A DNA stretch of 64,000 nt from Neostapfia colusana (lineage: Eukaryota > Streptophyta > Magnoliopsida > Poales > Poaceae), in contig JASWHV010000019.1 of assembly GCA_030760725.1 (NCBI GenBank), positions 32,801,944-32,865,943 of the forward strand, written 5' to 3'. Position 1 is the first letter of the stretch. Each line of letters starts with the position of its first letter. Both the position numbers and the translations under genes were made by a program. Shown one piece after another: positions 1 through 10,924 of this stretch. A model generated the notes under the pieces. The model made no database searches, was not told where the DNA came from, and saw only the letters and a program-made list of their open reading frames with translations.

Positions 1-1750
1 TTAGAACCATCTCAAATTCTAGTTCCCAGAAAGTAATGGTTGAAGCCATGAAAATCCCTGGAATCCCTTAGAGGCTCTAATATTGACAGAATAGGCCTTT
101 ATTTGTACAAAGCTCAAATGAACTTTGTTTCAAATGAAACTTGGTCAAGACTCTGGTTAGGACCCTACCAAGCCACCATAAAAATTTCAGAACCAAAAAG
201 GAGGGCTAGCTAGAGTTATAGTAATTACTTATTCAGTTCTAAACATTGCATTTGAATTGACATATAGAATATCGTTGACGTGTAGTCGCTGAAAGCGAGG
301 AAACTCCGGAAGTGCTCGACTTCTTTCTTCCGGACGAAGCCTTAACATCTGACCAGCAGCAACAAGGCAAGCCCCGGTTTACATTAAACCATTTTACAAT
401 GTTTTGTTTTGTTATATACTTAGTATGAGGTATATGAATGTGCATTAGGTGTAGGATGGATGAAACCCAAGTGCATAAACAGCTTTTTCCTATAAGAGTG
501 AGGGTAGTGTCTAATTCCTCGAGTAGACAGGCTATGCTTAATGATTCATAGAACTTCGGTACAAGTCGAGTAGTTGGGATCTACTCGCGGGTTAGGCTTT
601 GGGACACACGTGATTGGTTCGAGTGATGTGAGATCATTGTAATAAGAAAATGAGACTAGGCAGGGGCTAGGGCGCAGCAAGAGGAAGTCTTGTGTGTGCA
701 GCCCTGTCCATGTCGATTGAGGACCGATCCATGTGCGGCCCTGCTGAACAAGTATTGAACGTACCGAAGGCATATCGGATATATGGGCCCCGGTAAACCG
801 ATGTAACATAAACCTCCGGGCATCGAGGTGTAGCACACCGATTAATAGGTGTACATTGAGGGCAGCAAGGTGGAAATCTGCTAACGGGCATAGAGAGATG
901 CTCCGTGTAGGGAACCTCCTGTCTGTTTTGGTGCGACCGGTTCGACGTTTGGGCTGTTGGGTGAAAGGTTGTCTCGTACGGCATCGAGTGAGCGTGCTGT
1001 GCAGCTCCACGGATGGGCGTATGTGACGTGCTATTCGGGTATCCCTGCAGGTGTATATCGAGTCGATTCGCCATCCCTCGCGGTGATGAGTACCGCTTGT
1101 TCACTGCATCGTAACATAGGTAAACTATGGAATGTTATGATTCAATTCTGCTGATATGTATAATTGTATTGCTACATGTGTGCCACCAAATATTGCTTAC
1201 TAAATTTCAGATTCAGGAACTGTTAACTTCTGGCTAAAAGATGAACTAAGGATGAACTTGTAGGCGTGTCCATTTGCTGAAATTTACCATCCCATGTTTG
1301 TGTAAACTGCATGTAGAGTTTCATGCCTAGGTGAGTCGGTTGAGTCTAGTGGAGCCCTCGTGCTCACGGTTGCTGCTATAAGTGTTTTTCAGGTGAGGAG
1401 TATCCCACGGACTCGGGTTACAAGTCCACCGGCGAGGGCTACCCTCCGTTGGGGACCATGGTTGAGTGGGAACCGTACACGCCGCGCTGAGCTGGAGGAG
1501 TGCAGCTAGTGTGGGTTGCCTAGGGCTGGGCAACCGACTTTTGCTTGGTAGATGGGCGTGAGTTGTAAAAACTTAGCTTCCGCTGTTGTAATACAAACAT
1601 TAGTTTGTAACTGAAGTATTGTACTACTTTGTACATTTCAGTTGGTTTTCTATGTAATACAATATCGTTCTTATGATGTGTGCTGTCGGGTGTCGCATCG
1701 TGCGGCACCACCCTCTGCCATCCTAGATGAGCGTACCTCGGTCCGCCACA
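1..1750 (+). mobile_element. 3' part of a Tekay-like gypsy LTR, cut by window edge
   Basis: This stretch is the reverse complement, with divergence, of about 35584-37330, the start of the solo LTR described below. It is therefore the distal (U5-side) part of a long LTR in plus orientation whose start lies left of the window. It ends in CCACA at 1750. The leader of a different, minus-strand element resumes at 1751, so this LTR was inserted into that leader. A hairpin-forming block shared with the other Tekay-like LTRs lies at 1690-1708. Short open frames here are not coding. Whether this is a solo LTR or one end of a full element cannot be told. Confidence 0.75.
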
Positions 1751-1964
1751 GTTGCGTTCCTTACCATTCTTACATCCACGTAGGTGCGTTGTTACAGAAT
1801 TGAAATACTGAAGAGTAACACAAGTCAGCTTGCCACCTTAAGTAACTATGCTAATAATAGTCCTTATGTGGGCATACTATACGTTCCTCACTCGTATAGT
1901 TATAATTTTTTGAAAATAGACTCTTTTCATGCGTGCTATTCCCAATGCGGCTCTGATACCACGC
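1751..1964 (-). mobile_element. Leader fragment of minus-strand Tekay-like element A'
   Basis: The segment matches the leader next to the 5' LTR of the Tekay-like element at 56160-56369. Shared blocks include the 'cttatgtgggcat' motif and the run into 'aatgcggctctgataccac'. It is the untranslated region between the primer-binding site and gag, read on the minus strand. Only 214 bp remain before the inserted LTR to the left. The rest of element A' must lie outside the window. Confidence 0.75.
1949..1962 (-). other. Primer-binding site of element A'
   Basis: The minus strand reads GTGGTATCAGAGCC, complementary to the 3' end of initiator tRNA-Met, the usual primer for these plant elements. It lies two bases from the LTR that starts at 1965. 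This proves that the LTR at 1965-5432 is a 5' LTR and that the element runs leftwards. Confidence 0.85.
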
Positions 1965-4900
1965 TGTGAGGGGTGCCTGCCCCCGACGGGGTCACCACCG
2001 CTCGCCCAGGAATCGCACTGGGTGGTGCCATGCGATGCGGCACCCAACAGCATGCACGAAAAGACGGTAGAACATATGATACCATTTGATTACTCAAGAT
2101 AATATCTTTTACAACATAATGTACACACGCAGCAGAATTTAAAAACTGGACAATCTACTAACTCTTGACCCTAACTATACCGAAGAGAAGCCGTTTGGCT
2201 TCTGAACGCTTCCTACTAGCTTCATTAAAGAAAGGCAGCGGCTAGGTTTCCAATGAGTTGAACGAACCATGAGGTTCGTCGTCTCACCGAACAATCCTCT
2301 TCATAGCAGGCATCCTGCTACCTGCAATAATAACTCAGAAGCAATCGTGAGCACTAAGGCTCAACAAGTCTTCAACGTCAATCCTATACATGTAACTCTA
2401 CATGCAGGAGCAGTAAGACAGTAGGAACATGAATTATGCAAAATGAAGCTTGACTAAAATTGATCCTTATATTCAGATTCTTGTAGCCTTCATTTTAGTG
2501 GTCCTCACGCCTCACAACACTGGAAGTCCACAATCAAATAAGATACGCTTATCCCGATGTTGCTAGCCTAAGGTGGAAATGAACTTTAGTTGGCACTATA
2601 TATAATTCAGTCAAGGTTCCAATACAATGATTAATCCATGAACAACAAGATAAGAGACTTAGTTCCTCTTCTTACTACGTCACAGCGCAGTTGGTAAGTA
2701 TGCTCAATCCTCTTCCACTAGCGACAGTGATTTTAATCAATAACAACCCGGAATACACGACACATACAACCGCCTCGAAAGACTCTCTCAAGAGCTCTTT
2801 CTTACATTGTATGCAGCAACCTTTAACACGATACCCCGACATAGAAAAACGTTTTGCACTGAGCAGGATGGTCCTCTACGCGGACACGTCGAAGTTGCCC
2901 GCTAAAGGGTTTACACCTCCCGCCTTCTCAACGCCATTCCCACGCGAAGGATGAGTTTCTATATCACGGTCCATCGAGTTACATCGGTTTCATGGGTCCC
3001 ATACCCCACTATATATCCGGTACAGCTCAATCTTGTCCAGCAGGGCTGCATACGCACGGTCCTTAACCGATACGGATGGGGCTAAACCCAACCTCCACAT
3101 TTGCCTTACCATCCCGGCCCAGGCCCAATGTGGTCTCAAGCATTGTCACACCCATCGCAGGTAAAGACCAACCTTGAGCGCTCCATCCTACAGGAATTCA
3201 CCGTCCCCATCTCATTTTTCATGAGGGTGCTCTTATCATCAACCTCTCGCGAGTAACTCCATTACTCGACCTTTCTCACGAGTAGCTTTTTACTACTCGA
3301 CTTCTACCGAGCTAGCTACAACATTAGCCTAGCCATCTACTACGAGGCAAAGCCTACACTAAACCTTCTACTCCGGGATTTAATAGCCATGCAAGTGGGT
3401 TTCAAGCATCCTAGACATAATGCACAATATCAAGTCTAATAAACTTGAGGTGAAGTAAAGCAAACTTTAAATACGGTACTTATACGCAAACCAGGGCTTG
3501 CCTTGCTCAACGGTTTTGTTAAAAGCTAGGAGTTAGTCTTCCTCGGGAGAATCCGCCAAACTCGTCACGAGATGGAGATCCTCGCTGCAGAGTTGAGTCA
3601 TCGTCGAACGTCCTCGCCAAATTCTGTTGCTGGATCTACAACCTTATAGAGGAAGAAGGCTAGGTGAAATGGGAGGAAAAATTAATCACCATGTGATTAA
3701 GTCCTCATATGAACACTTAAACCTAAAGGATGGTAGCTAGAGTTCCAGAAATCCAATGAAGCTGAAACTTTAACCACAGCTTTTATGGAAGGTATTTATG
3801 CAGTGTGCAAAAATTGAGCTCATGAAATGGCTCAAGGTGATCACAATAATTCCTTATGTGATTTTCACTAATCTGCCTTTACCCCCTCGATATTAAGCTT
3901 TCCTATGCTGAAAAGTAGGCTTTTGTAAAGTAAAAAATGTCCTGAGTCCATAGGAATTGGTTTTACCATTTTTGGAGTTTCCTACATGGAGATATGGATT
4001 TTACAAGCTTGGGTAAAAGTCTGAAAATGGGCTCTGTTTATTTTTCTATTTTTCAGAGACATAAAGAATGAACACATCATTTGACCAAGTAAATTGAGTC
4101 CAATACCTCTGAAGTTTTTACTGGAGTTCAAGTATAGTTGGAAGGATCTTCCGCCCAAATTTGGGAATTTTACAATACACAGAGCTCCTGGAATGAATCC
4201 TACAGGATTTTTCTTATATGAATTTATGAGCCAAATCCAGGGATTTTCATAATTGTTGGGCTGCACCCTGGATAGTAATCTCTGATAGAATCCAACAAAA
4301 TTTATTTGAGAATTTTTGGACACCCCTACACAAAGTTATGGCTCTTCAAAGTTTGAACTATTCTCTGAAAATCCTGAAAATGTTTAATCCCTGCCCACGG
4401 GCCCAACACGTCAGCCCATCTTCCTCCTCGCGCCAAACAGATGACAGCGGCGGCGCCCTCCGGTGAGGGTCGGCGGAAGGGCCTTCCTGGCCGCCTCCCG
4501 GCTCCACAGTCGCCGGCGCCCCCTAATCCACCACGCTGAGCTCATTTAGAGGGTCGCCGGCGGCCGGCAATGCCCGGAAACCCGCACGCACCGGTCACAG
4601 CGCTTGCTAGGGTTTTGCGAGGTTGGGGAGGCTCATTTCTTAACCAAACCGTTGGGTTTTTAGCTCTAGAGCACCAGGCTAACGTGTAGAAGGTGGAAAT
4701 GGCCACCAAATCCGCCGGGGAGCACTCCAACCACGTCGGCACCGTTCGGCCGACATGGTCTGAAGGTTTTCCTGCGGCAAGAATTTGGAATTCTCGCTCT
4801 AAACCTAATTTCTCGGCCTACTATCGAGGGAGGAGGTGCACTAGCTAGTGAGGAAGCTCTGTGTGAAGTTTGAAGCACTAACAAAATGAATTGACGATGA

Positions 4901-5432
4901 ATTTTGCAAATTCCTACCTCGCGGTCGAGTTGCGCCGCCCAGGGGAAAATTTCCAAATTCTCCTCCGAGGAGTCACGGCTTGGGCTGAGTTTTGGGGGTG
5001 AGCAGCTCCGGTCATGGGTTCACCGAAGGGTTGGCTTGCTTGGGCATGATCTCCCTTGGTTCGGGCTGCCCACGGGAGCCGAGCTCAGTTTCCTTCGGTG
5101 TTCCCTCGGGAGCAGCGGCAACTTTGCCGTTTTTAGGTGCAAGCGAGCACGGGACAGTGGAGGAAAGGTGCTAGCCGGCTAGAGCACGCGTGTGCGCTGC
5201 TCTTTTCTGTGTGGAGCTCAAGCAACCGGTGCTCGGATGCTATGGCGTGATCGGGAGAAGAACAGAGAGCACAGAAGCTGTTCTTCACGTGCGGGAGGAC
5301 GAGCAGAGAGGCGGCACAAGCTGGGGAAACAAGCTACTTCGTTTTGCCGTCGTGTACGGGGGATAAGAGCAAGCAACCGGTCGGGAGAACAACCAAGAAC
5401 ACAGCTCGCCAGCAGCTGCTCTCGCGGTTACA
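1965..5432 (-). mobile_element. 5' LTR of Tekay-like element A' (3.47 kb)
   Basis: The LTR begins TGTGAGGGGTGCC next to the primer site and shares many blocks with the LTRs at 46163 and 56370: the hairpin block (2025-2043), the 'aagtccacaatcaa' region near 2524, and the GC-rich promoter-side region near 4400-5400. The right end is placed at TTACA (5432) because the following sequence is the G1 LTR, and AGCAC (5433-5437) could be the TSD. The AT-rich terminal stretch of about 550 bp seen in the 46163 copy is absent. The LTR is therefore a shorter subfamily or is truncated at this junction. No gene is present; the open frames around 4900-5460 are LTR sequence. Confidence 0.7.
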
Positions 5433-6148
5433 AGCACCTGCCCAACTTCCATGATTAGAGGCAAAACTTGGGATGGATATTTGGTATGGTTACCGTATTG
5501 TCATCGGGACTGGCTTTGGGACTGGTTTTGGTCATGAATATGAGCTTTGATTTGGTTGATCATGAGTATTTATGAATATGAGATGAACTTGAGAAAGACC
5601 ATTGGATGGTTGAGACTTGATTGATAATGAATTATTATGGAGGGATGTTGAATTACTTGGTTATGTCGGGATTTAACTCACCTAGAGAAAGTTGCTGTTT
5701 TTATCATGATTGTGAAAAAAAACTTGCTTGCTGCAAATGAAACCATTTGTTTCCTGCCTTGTTTGAAGCTACATGTCATACTTTCCCACACATGCTGAGT
5801 ATGACATGTACTCACCCTTGCATTCCCACATAGAAATCATCTACAGGAGAAGAATATTTCGAGGAACAGGTGGAGTACTAGGCGTGCGAATTACCGTCAA
5901 TATGCCTGTGGAGTTGAAGTTGGAGTCCATCGTCTTTAGTTATTTTTCGTTGTCGCTTAGAGTCTTCCGCTGCAGAATAAGTTAGCTACTCATGACTGAG
6001 ACATTGAGTTATTGTAATAAGGTACATAAACACTATTTGTACGTGGTTATATTCTGAAATTCAGTTTGTGAAGTATGTGTGTATGTGTGCTGAACATCGT
6101 GGGCACACATGTGCATCACTTGGTTCTTTTTCGGAACCGAGTGTCACA
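5433..6148 (+). mobile_element. 3' remainder of the 5' LTR of gypsy element G1
   Basis: The segment is clearly homologous to the last part of the solo LTR (about 9950-10059 plus 28846-29460), including the 'acttccatgattagaggcaaaac' start and the GGAACCGAGTGTCACA end. It is directly followed by a primer-binding site, so it is the inner end of a 5' LTR. About 2 kb of its left side is missing from this side of element A', which was inserted into it. Confidence 0.8.
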
Positions 6149-6150
6149 AA

Positions 6151-6166
6151 TTGGCATCAGAGGCAT
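6151..6166 (+). other. Primer-binding site of G1
   Basis: TTGGCATCAGAGGCAT follows the LTR end at 6148 by two bases. It resembles the tRNA-Met primer site (TGGTATCAGAGC) with changes, consistent with an old, decayed element. Confidence 0.7.
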
Positions 6167-6419
6167 GTTGACCATAGGACACAAGCCAACATAGAACGAA
6201 CACTCTAAAACACATAGGAACGCCCCTCTAAACTTCTGTTTTTCAAAATTGCTTGCTGCTGCACTTTACTTGTCAACTCAGCCACCGCAAAGTGCTATTT
6301 TCATCCCCTCTTTCTTCTTTTCTTTTGGAAAGCCAAACCTTCTGTTTTCTTGCTTCATAGCTGGTGAAGTTTTGGATTTATTTACCATCTTCTCTAATCT
6401 TGTCATGTCTTAATTATAG

Positions 6420-7927
6420 ATGCCGATCACTAGGAGCGCAGCACGCCTGAACTTGTCCACCACCACTTGGGAGTGCACTTAACCCCATTGAGGTTTCCGA
6501 GGGACCGTATTGGGAGGAAGTGAAGACGGAAACTCATGAAGAGGATGAGGTTAATGGCCCTATGCATGAGGAAGAGGATCTGGAAGAGCGTGAATGAGTA
6601 CCTCAACATGTTCACGCAACTGCCATGGTATGCTCCAAAGGACGTTAACTCGGATCACAGGAAGCAGTACCTATTCATGAGAGGACTCAACAATGAAAGT
6701 CAAGTCTAGCTGCTCAATAATGATTGTGCAAACTTTCAGAAGCTTGTTGACAGCTATAGTGGTGGAGAGGAAGATCCGTGAAATTGAACAAGAGGGCAAG
6801 AGGAAGGTATCATATCAAGGACAGCCACAAAGAAGCAATGTACGCCCCCACTTCATGCACCAACGGCACCATACTATGACTCGTATGCTTCTACTTTCTG
6901 CGCTGCAAATCCACCTCGCTCTAATCAGCCACCGCAGCAACGACTTATCATCCAAGCACCCCGTTTGCCAATGCCTCCTATGCCCCGTACCAATATGGGT
7001 GCCTATGATCAAAATCAGCCTCGCCCCAACCTTCCCGGTGTTATTGGCAACAAGGCATGTTTTTCATGTGGAGAGACGGGACACTTTGCAAATAAGTGCC
7101 CCAAGAAAGTCCTTGGACAGCTGAGCAATGTACCCAAGCAGAACCCATGGCCGAATGGAGGAGCAACACAAGGCAACCGTGGACAGCAAAATTTTGCTCG
7201 TGGCCATGTGAATCATGTCTCCGCTAAGCAAGCACAACAAGCTGAGGACGTCGTGATTGGTATGCTTCTCGCCAACTCCAACCCAGCCACTGTCTTATTT
7301 GATTCCAGAGCATCATATTCATTCATCTCATCCAAGTATGTTGCCAAGTATAACCTGCCCATATCCCACATGAAACAAACTATGTTGGCTAATTCTCCCT
7401 TTGGAGAGATGAGGACTAATATAGTATGTCAGAAAGTAATCCTTAAAATACGAGAGGTAGACTTTCTTGCTAACCTTATTGTCTTGGATTCACAACGGAA
7501 TGATATAATCCTTGGAATGGAATGGTTAAGCAAGTATAATAGAGTGATTCAATGTGCTAAGAGGGTCGTGCAGTTGACAAGTGAGCACGGTACTCGTATC
7601 GAGTCAGAGGCAGCACAACCTGCAACCGAGAAGGCAATGCTGAACCACGTGGAAGAAGTGACATTGGAAAGCATTCCAGTGGTTCGAGAATATTCAGATG
7701 TCTTTCTAGAAGAACTGCCAGGTATGCCACCTAATCGGGACATCGAATTTGCCATTGATTCAGTACCCGGAACTGCACCTATGGCTAAGAGGCTATATAG
7801 GATGCCTGCTAATGAATTAGTGGAGGTCAAGAAACAAATTCAGGAGCAACTAGATAAGGGTTTTATACGCCCAAGCTCGTCACCGTGGGGAGCCTCCGTG
7901 CTCTTCGTAGATAAGAAAGATGAAACC
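6420..7927 (+). pseudogene. G1 gag-protease and start of reverse transcriptase, broken
   Basis: A gag-like start (MPITRSAARLNLS) lies at 6420 and hits a stop after about 20 codons. Further on, gag core text is recognisable (EYLNMFTQL, APKDVNSDHRKQYLF, then EREIEQEGKRKVSYQGQ-like), with an internal stop in NNESQV* and a frameshift near 6850. From 6965 one frame stays open. It has a CCHC zinc knuckle (CFSCGETGHFANKC, about 7060-7100), a protease core whose active site reads DSRAS instead of DTGAS/DSGAS, and the N-terminal reverse transcriptase up to SSSPWGASVLFVDKKDE. The solo LTR then interrupts it. The product would be a polyprotein for particle assembly and reverse transcription. The changed protease site and the breaks make it dead. 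Confidence 0.8.
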
Positions 7928-8311
7928 TGTAACATCCTCAATTTCACTACCATGCATTGCATACATTTTTCATGTAGAGAAGCATTTAAAAAGAAGAAGA
8001 AATGAAGAGGGGAATATAGAAGCTAATAAAATGATAAAAGGAAATAGAAATGGAAAATAATGAAAATAAAATAGCCAAATTGGGCGACCCCAATTTTTCC
8101 CCAAATTCCCTCCTTCCCCAAAAATTCCCAAATTCTTTCAAATTTTTCCTGATTGTCCCCAAATTCTCCAAAATTCCCCTAGGGGGAATTTCCCCACATT
8201 TGGGGGGAATTTTCCCTAAATTGTCCGCACCAAATTGGGGGTGGGGGACCCTAATTGGGCCCACCTCCCCTTGGCCGCAGCCCATTAGGGGGGGGGGACC
8301 CTAGTCCCCCA

Positions 8312-8520
8312 CTAGGACTCTTGGGTTAGTCCCCCATCTCTAGGACTCTTGGGTTAGTCCTCCACTTGTAGGACTCTTGGGTTAGTCCCCCACCTCTAGG
8401 ACTCTTTGGTTAATCCCCCACCTCTAGGACTCTTTGGTTAATCCCACCCTCTAGGACTCTTTGGTTAGTCCCCCATCTTTAGGACTCTTTGTTCCTGACC
8501 CCTAGAACTCTTTTTCCCCC
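8312..8520 (+). repeat. Tandem ~28-bp repeats upstream of the LTR TATA box
   Basis: About seven to eight imperfect copies of a unit 'ctaggactcttgggttagtc' plus 'ccccacct' lie directly in front of TATAAATA (8522). Later copies read 'ctctttggttaatc'. The position suggests promoter or enhancer repeats of U3. It could equally be a passive minisatellite. Confidence 0.85.
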
Positions 8521-10059
8521 TTATAAATAACACTCCCACCTAGTCGCACCCCTCCCCCTTTTGGCCGCCCCCCTGCTCCAAGTCGCTGAGTCCCCCCCTT
8601 CTGACAAGTCACCAATTCCCCCCCCCCCCCCGTTGCCGGAATTTGGCCATCGTCGAGCCCCGTCACGCCTCGCCGTCGCCGGAGAAAAAGCCCCTGATGT
8701 TCTGCCCTACCCACAGCCCCATAGTTCACCATGGAAAATCCTCCACTTCTGCCATTGCTAGGAGGGAGACCCTGCCGCAAGGAAGAAGTGAGGTAGGTCT
8801 TCGTTACCCCTCTTACAACGTCGCCGCTGTTTCTACGCACCCGTTTTCTTCGCCCCCTTTGAGCAGAAACTTTTGCGTGTGGACAGACCATGTTTTGGTC
8901 GATTTTTGATGGTGGGATTGATCTACGAAGTGGGTCAAGATCAACACCACGTCCACACATGATCCCAGCAACCTTTTTCATCATAAAACCCCATGCAAGC
9001 CTACTAAAACATGCAAGAACACGTACAAACTGGTTTTATAAAACTACACCATAGGAATTGCATTTATTCACCTCATTGCATCTTGATTAAAGTCTGTGCA
9101 GGATAATTGATTGCTGTAAATTTTGTATGTGCGTTGTCGTGAGTAGAAGGACAAGCTACAGAGGCCGTCTACGAGGAACTACAGCACCAAGACATCGAGA
9201 CGCTTGAGCAAAACGAGCCAAGGGAGCAAGGCAAGTGCCCCTTGACCATATTGATCCCATGTTTTGAAACTGTTTTGTTTGCGAAAACTCGTATGCTTGT
9301 GTCAACTTGATAGGACATCCTTTTATAGGAGTTTACTAGTTTTGTTAACCATCCGTGTTGTCGGGAGAGTTGAAGAGTCGGGTATGGTCGTTTGTCCTTT
9401 TTGCTTCACTTAACTTACGGGATACGGGAAGCTGAAATAAAACTTGTTAGCTACTGCACTCATATGAATAAAGATGATAAGAACTTGATGATGTTAATGC
9501 GCATGGAATCAGAGGGATCTAGGCAAGCATGGTTCGTGGATGTTGCTGAATGAGATGGTGGTTTAGTTGCCATAGATCTAAGGACCGGTTCATGCGAGCA
9601 CATGCCAAAAAAACAGTGCCACCACAAGGCCAAATATAGGTGCAGCTTTGCTGACTAATTAGGTGTGTTGCTAGCTTGTTATGGACCGTTGGATGGTGCA
9701 GGGAATAGGAGTCGAGAGGGACTTCCCTGGGAACTGCGAGGCACAAGAGGTGGCCCATGGGTGGGAAAATGGGGATTCAAGCCTGTTGGTGAAACCTCAG
9801 TGAGTCCGTACATCCTAGTAGCCGACGGTTGTGTACTGTTATAATGGAGGTTTTTTCTAGTCGCTGACGGGTGACGAAATCACAAACTTGTGCGTAAAGT
9901 GGTGCCACCTCTGCAGAGTGTAAATCTATCATGATAGCCGTACTTCCGGTCACAAGCACCTTGCCAACTTCCATGATTAGAGGCAAAACACGGGATGTTT
10001 ATTCTGTTATCGTTATGGTATGGTCATTGGGATTGGTTTTGGGACTGATTGTTGTCATG

Positions 10060-10924
10060 CGATCAGTGGTTTAGGCCCGATCTTCTGAAAGGTAGTTCGA
10101 TTGATGTGGAGATCTCGACGTTGATGATCGGAGGCACTCGAGCAGACCCGAATTACCCCTGCAATCACTACACCTCTGCTACGTTGGTTATCAACCATAC
10201 TTCACACGCTTGACCTCGCCAAGAAGGCTATTCCTGCAGGTGCAACTGAGAACACAAGAAAGAACGATGAAGATGCAATCTGAAAATAGCAAAATTGGGG
10301 TCTCACAAACTGTAGAACGGCGAGATTGTTTAATCTAAGCAAAACCCACGAATTTGGCTGGCGGCTACAGTATTTAAAGGCTAGGGTTCGTCCATAAGAC
10401 CCTTAGATGCGTCCCTAATGGACTCATACGGGATACAAGGCCCAAAAGCCCAATATGGTGGTGCAGCACTGGATAGAACTCTGAATTCGATTTGTTTCGA
10501 CCACTCCCAATGACTCCTGGAGAATTTTAATGTGGGACCAGAACCATTGGAAAGTTTATCTTCTCATATTTCCATGCATATGTAGAACGTCGAAAACAGA
10601 GTCCGTATGCATCCTGGGCGTCTGTTTTAAGATGGACTGCTCCTGGACTCCGAGTTGAACTCGAGTCCAAGTTGGCGACTGTTTCCATCAACTTGTGGAC
10701 GTCCCATCTGGTTCTCCACGTCCCCAAATCCTCCTCCCTTTACTTGTTGATCATGTCCATGGTTCCTAATAACAATTAAATCATTAAACAGCAATCCATT
10801 CTCAAAATCACATGGATAGGAAGTTAGGAATGAGTTCACCTGCTGATTTAGTAACCGTGCTCGTGCTCTTGTGATTGGTCCTTGTATATCAATGTGAGTA
10901 TCCACTGTTTTGATGTCCTCATCC
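10060..10924 (-). mobile_element. 3' LTR of the CRM-like element (865 bp)
   Basis: It matches 27979-28840 along its full length with scattered substitutions (several percent by eye). In minus orientation it starts TGAGGACATC, preceded by TGAGGAGG-type purines (the polypurine tract, about 10925-10940), and ends near GACCACTGATCG. The last two bases have mutated from CA to CG. The pol reading frame runs about 298 bp into it, to the stop at 10627. Confidence 0.9.

Noticed and set aside
546..1104. 154- and 145-residue minus-strand frames
   Set aside because: Part of LTR 1-1750. The same text recurs in 36221-36669 as LTR homology, without coding signs.
4904..5458. Open frames of about 90 residues suggesting small genes
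   Set aside because: They lie in the GC-rich part of a Tekay-like LTR, and comparable positions in the other LTRs are not conserved as protein.
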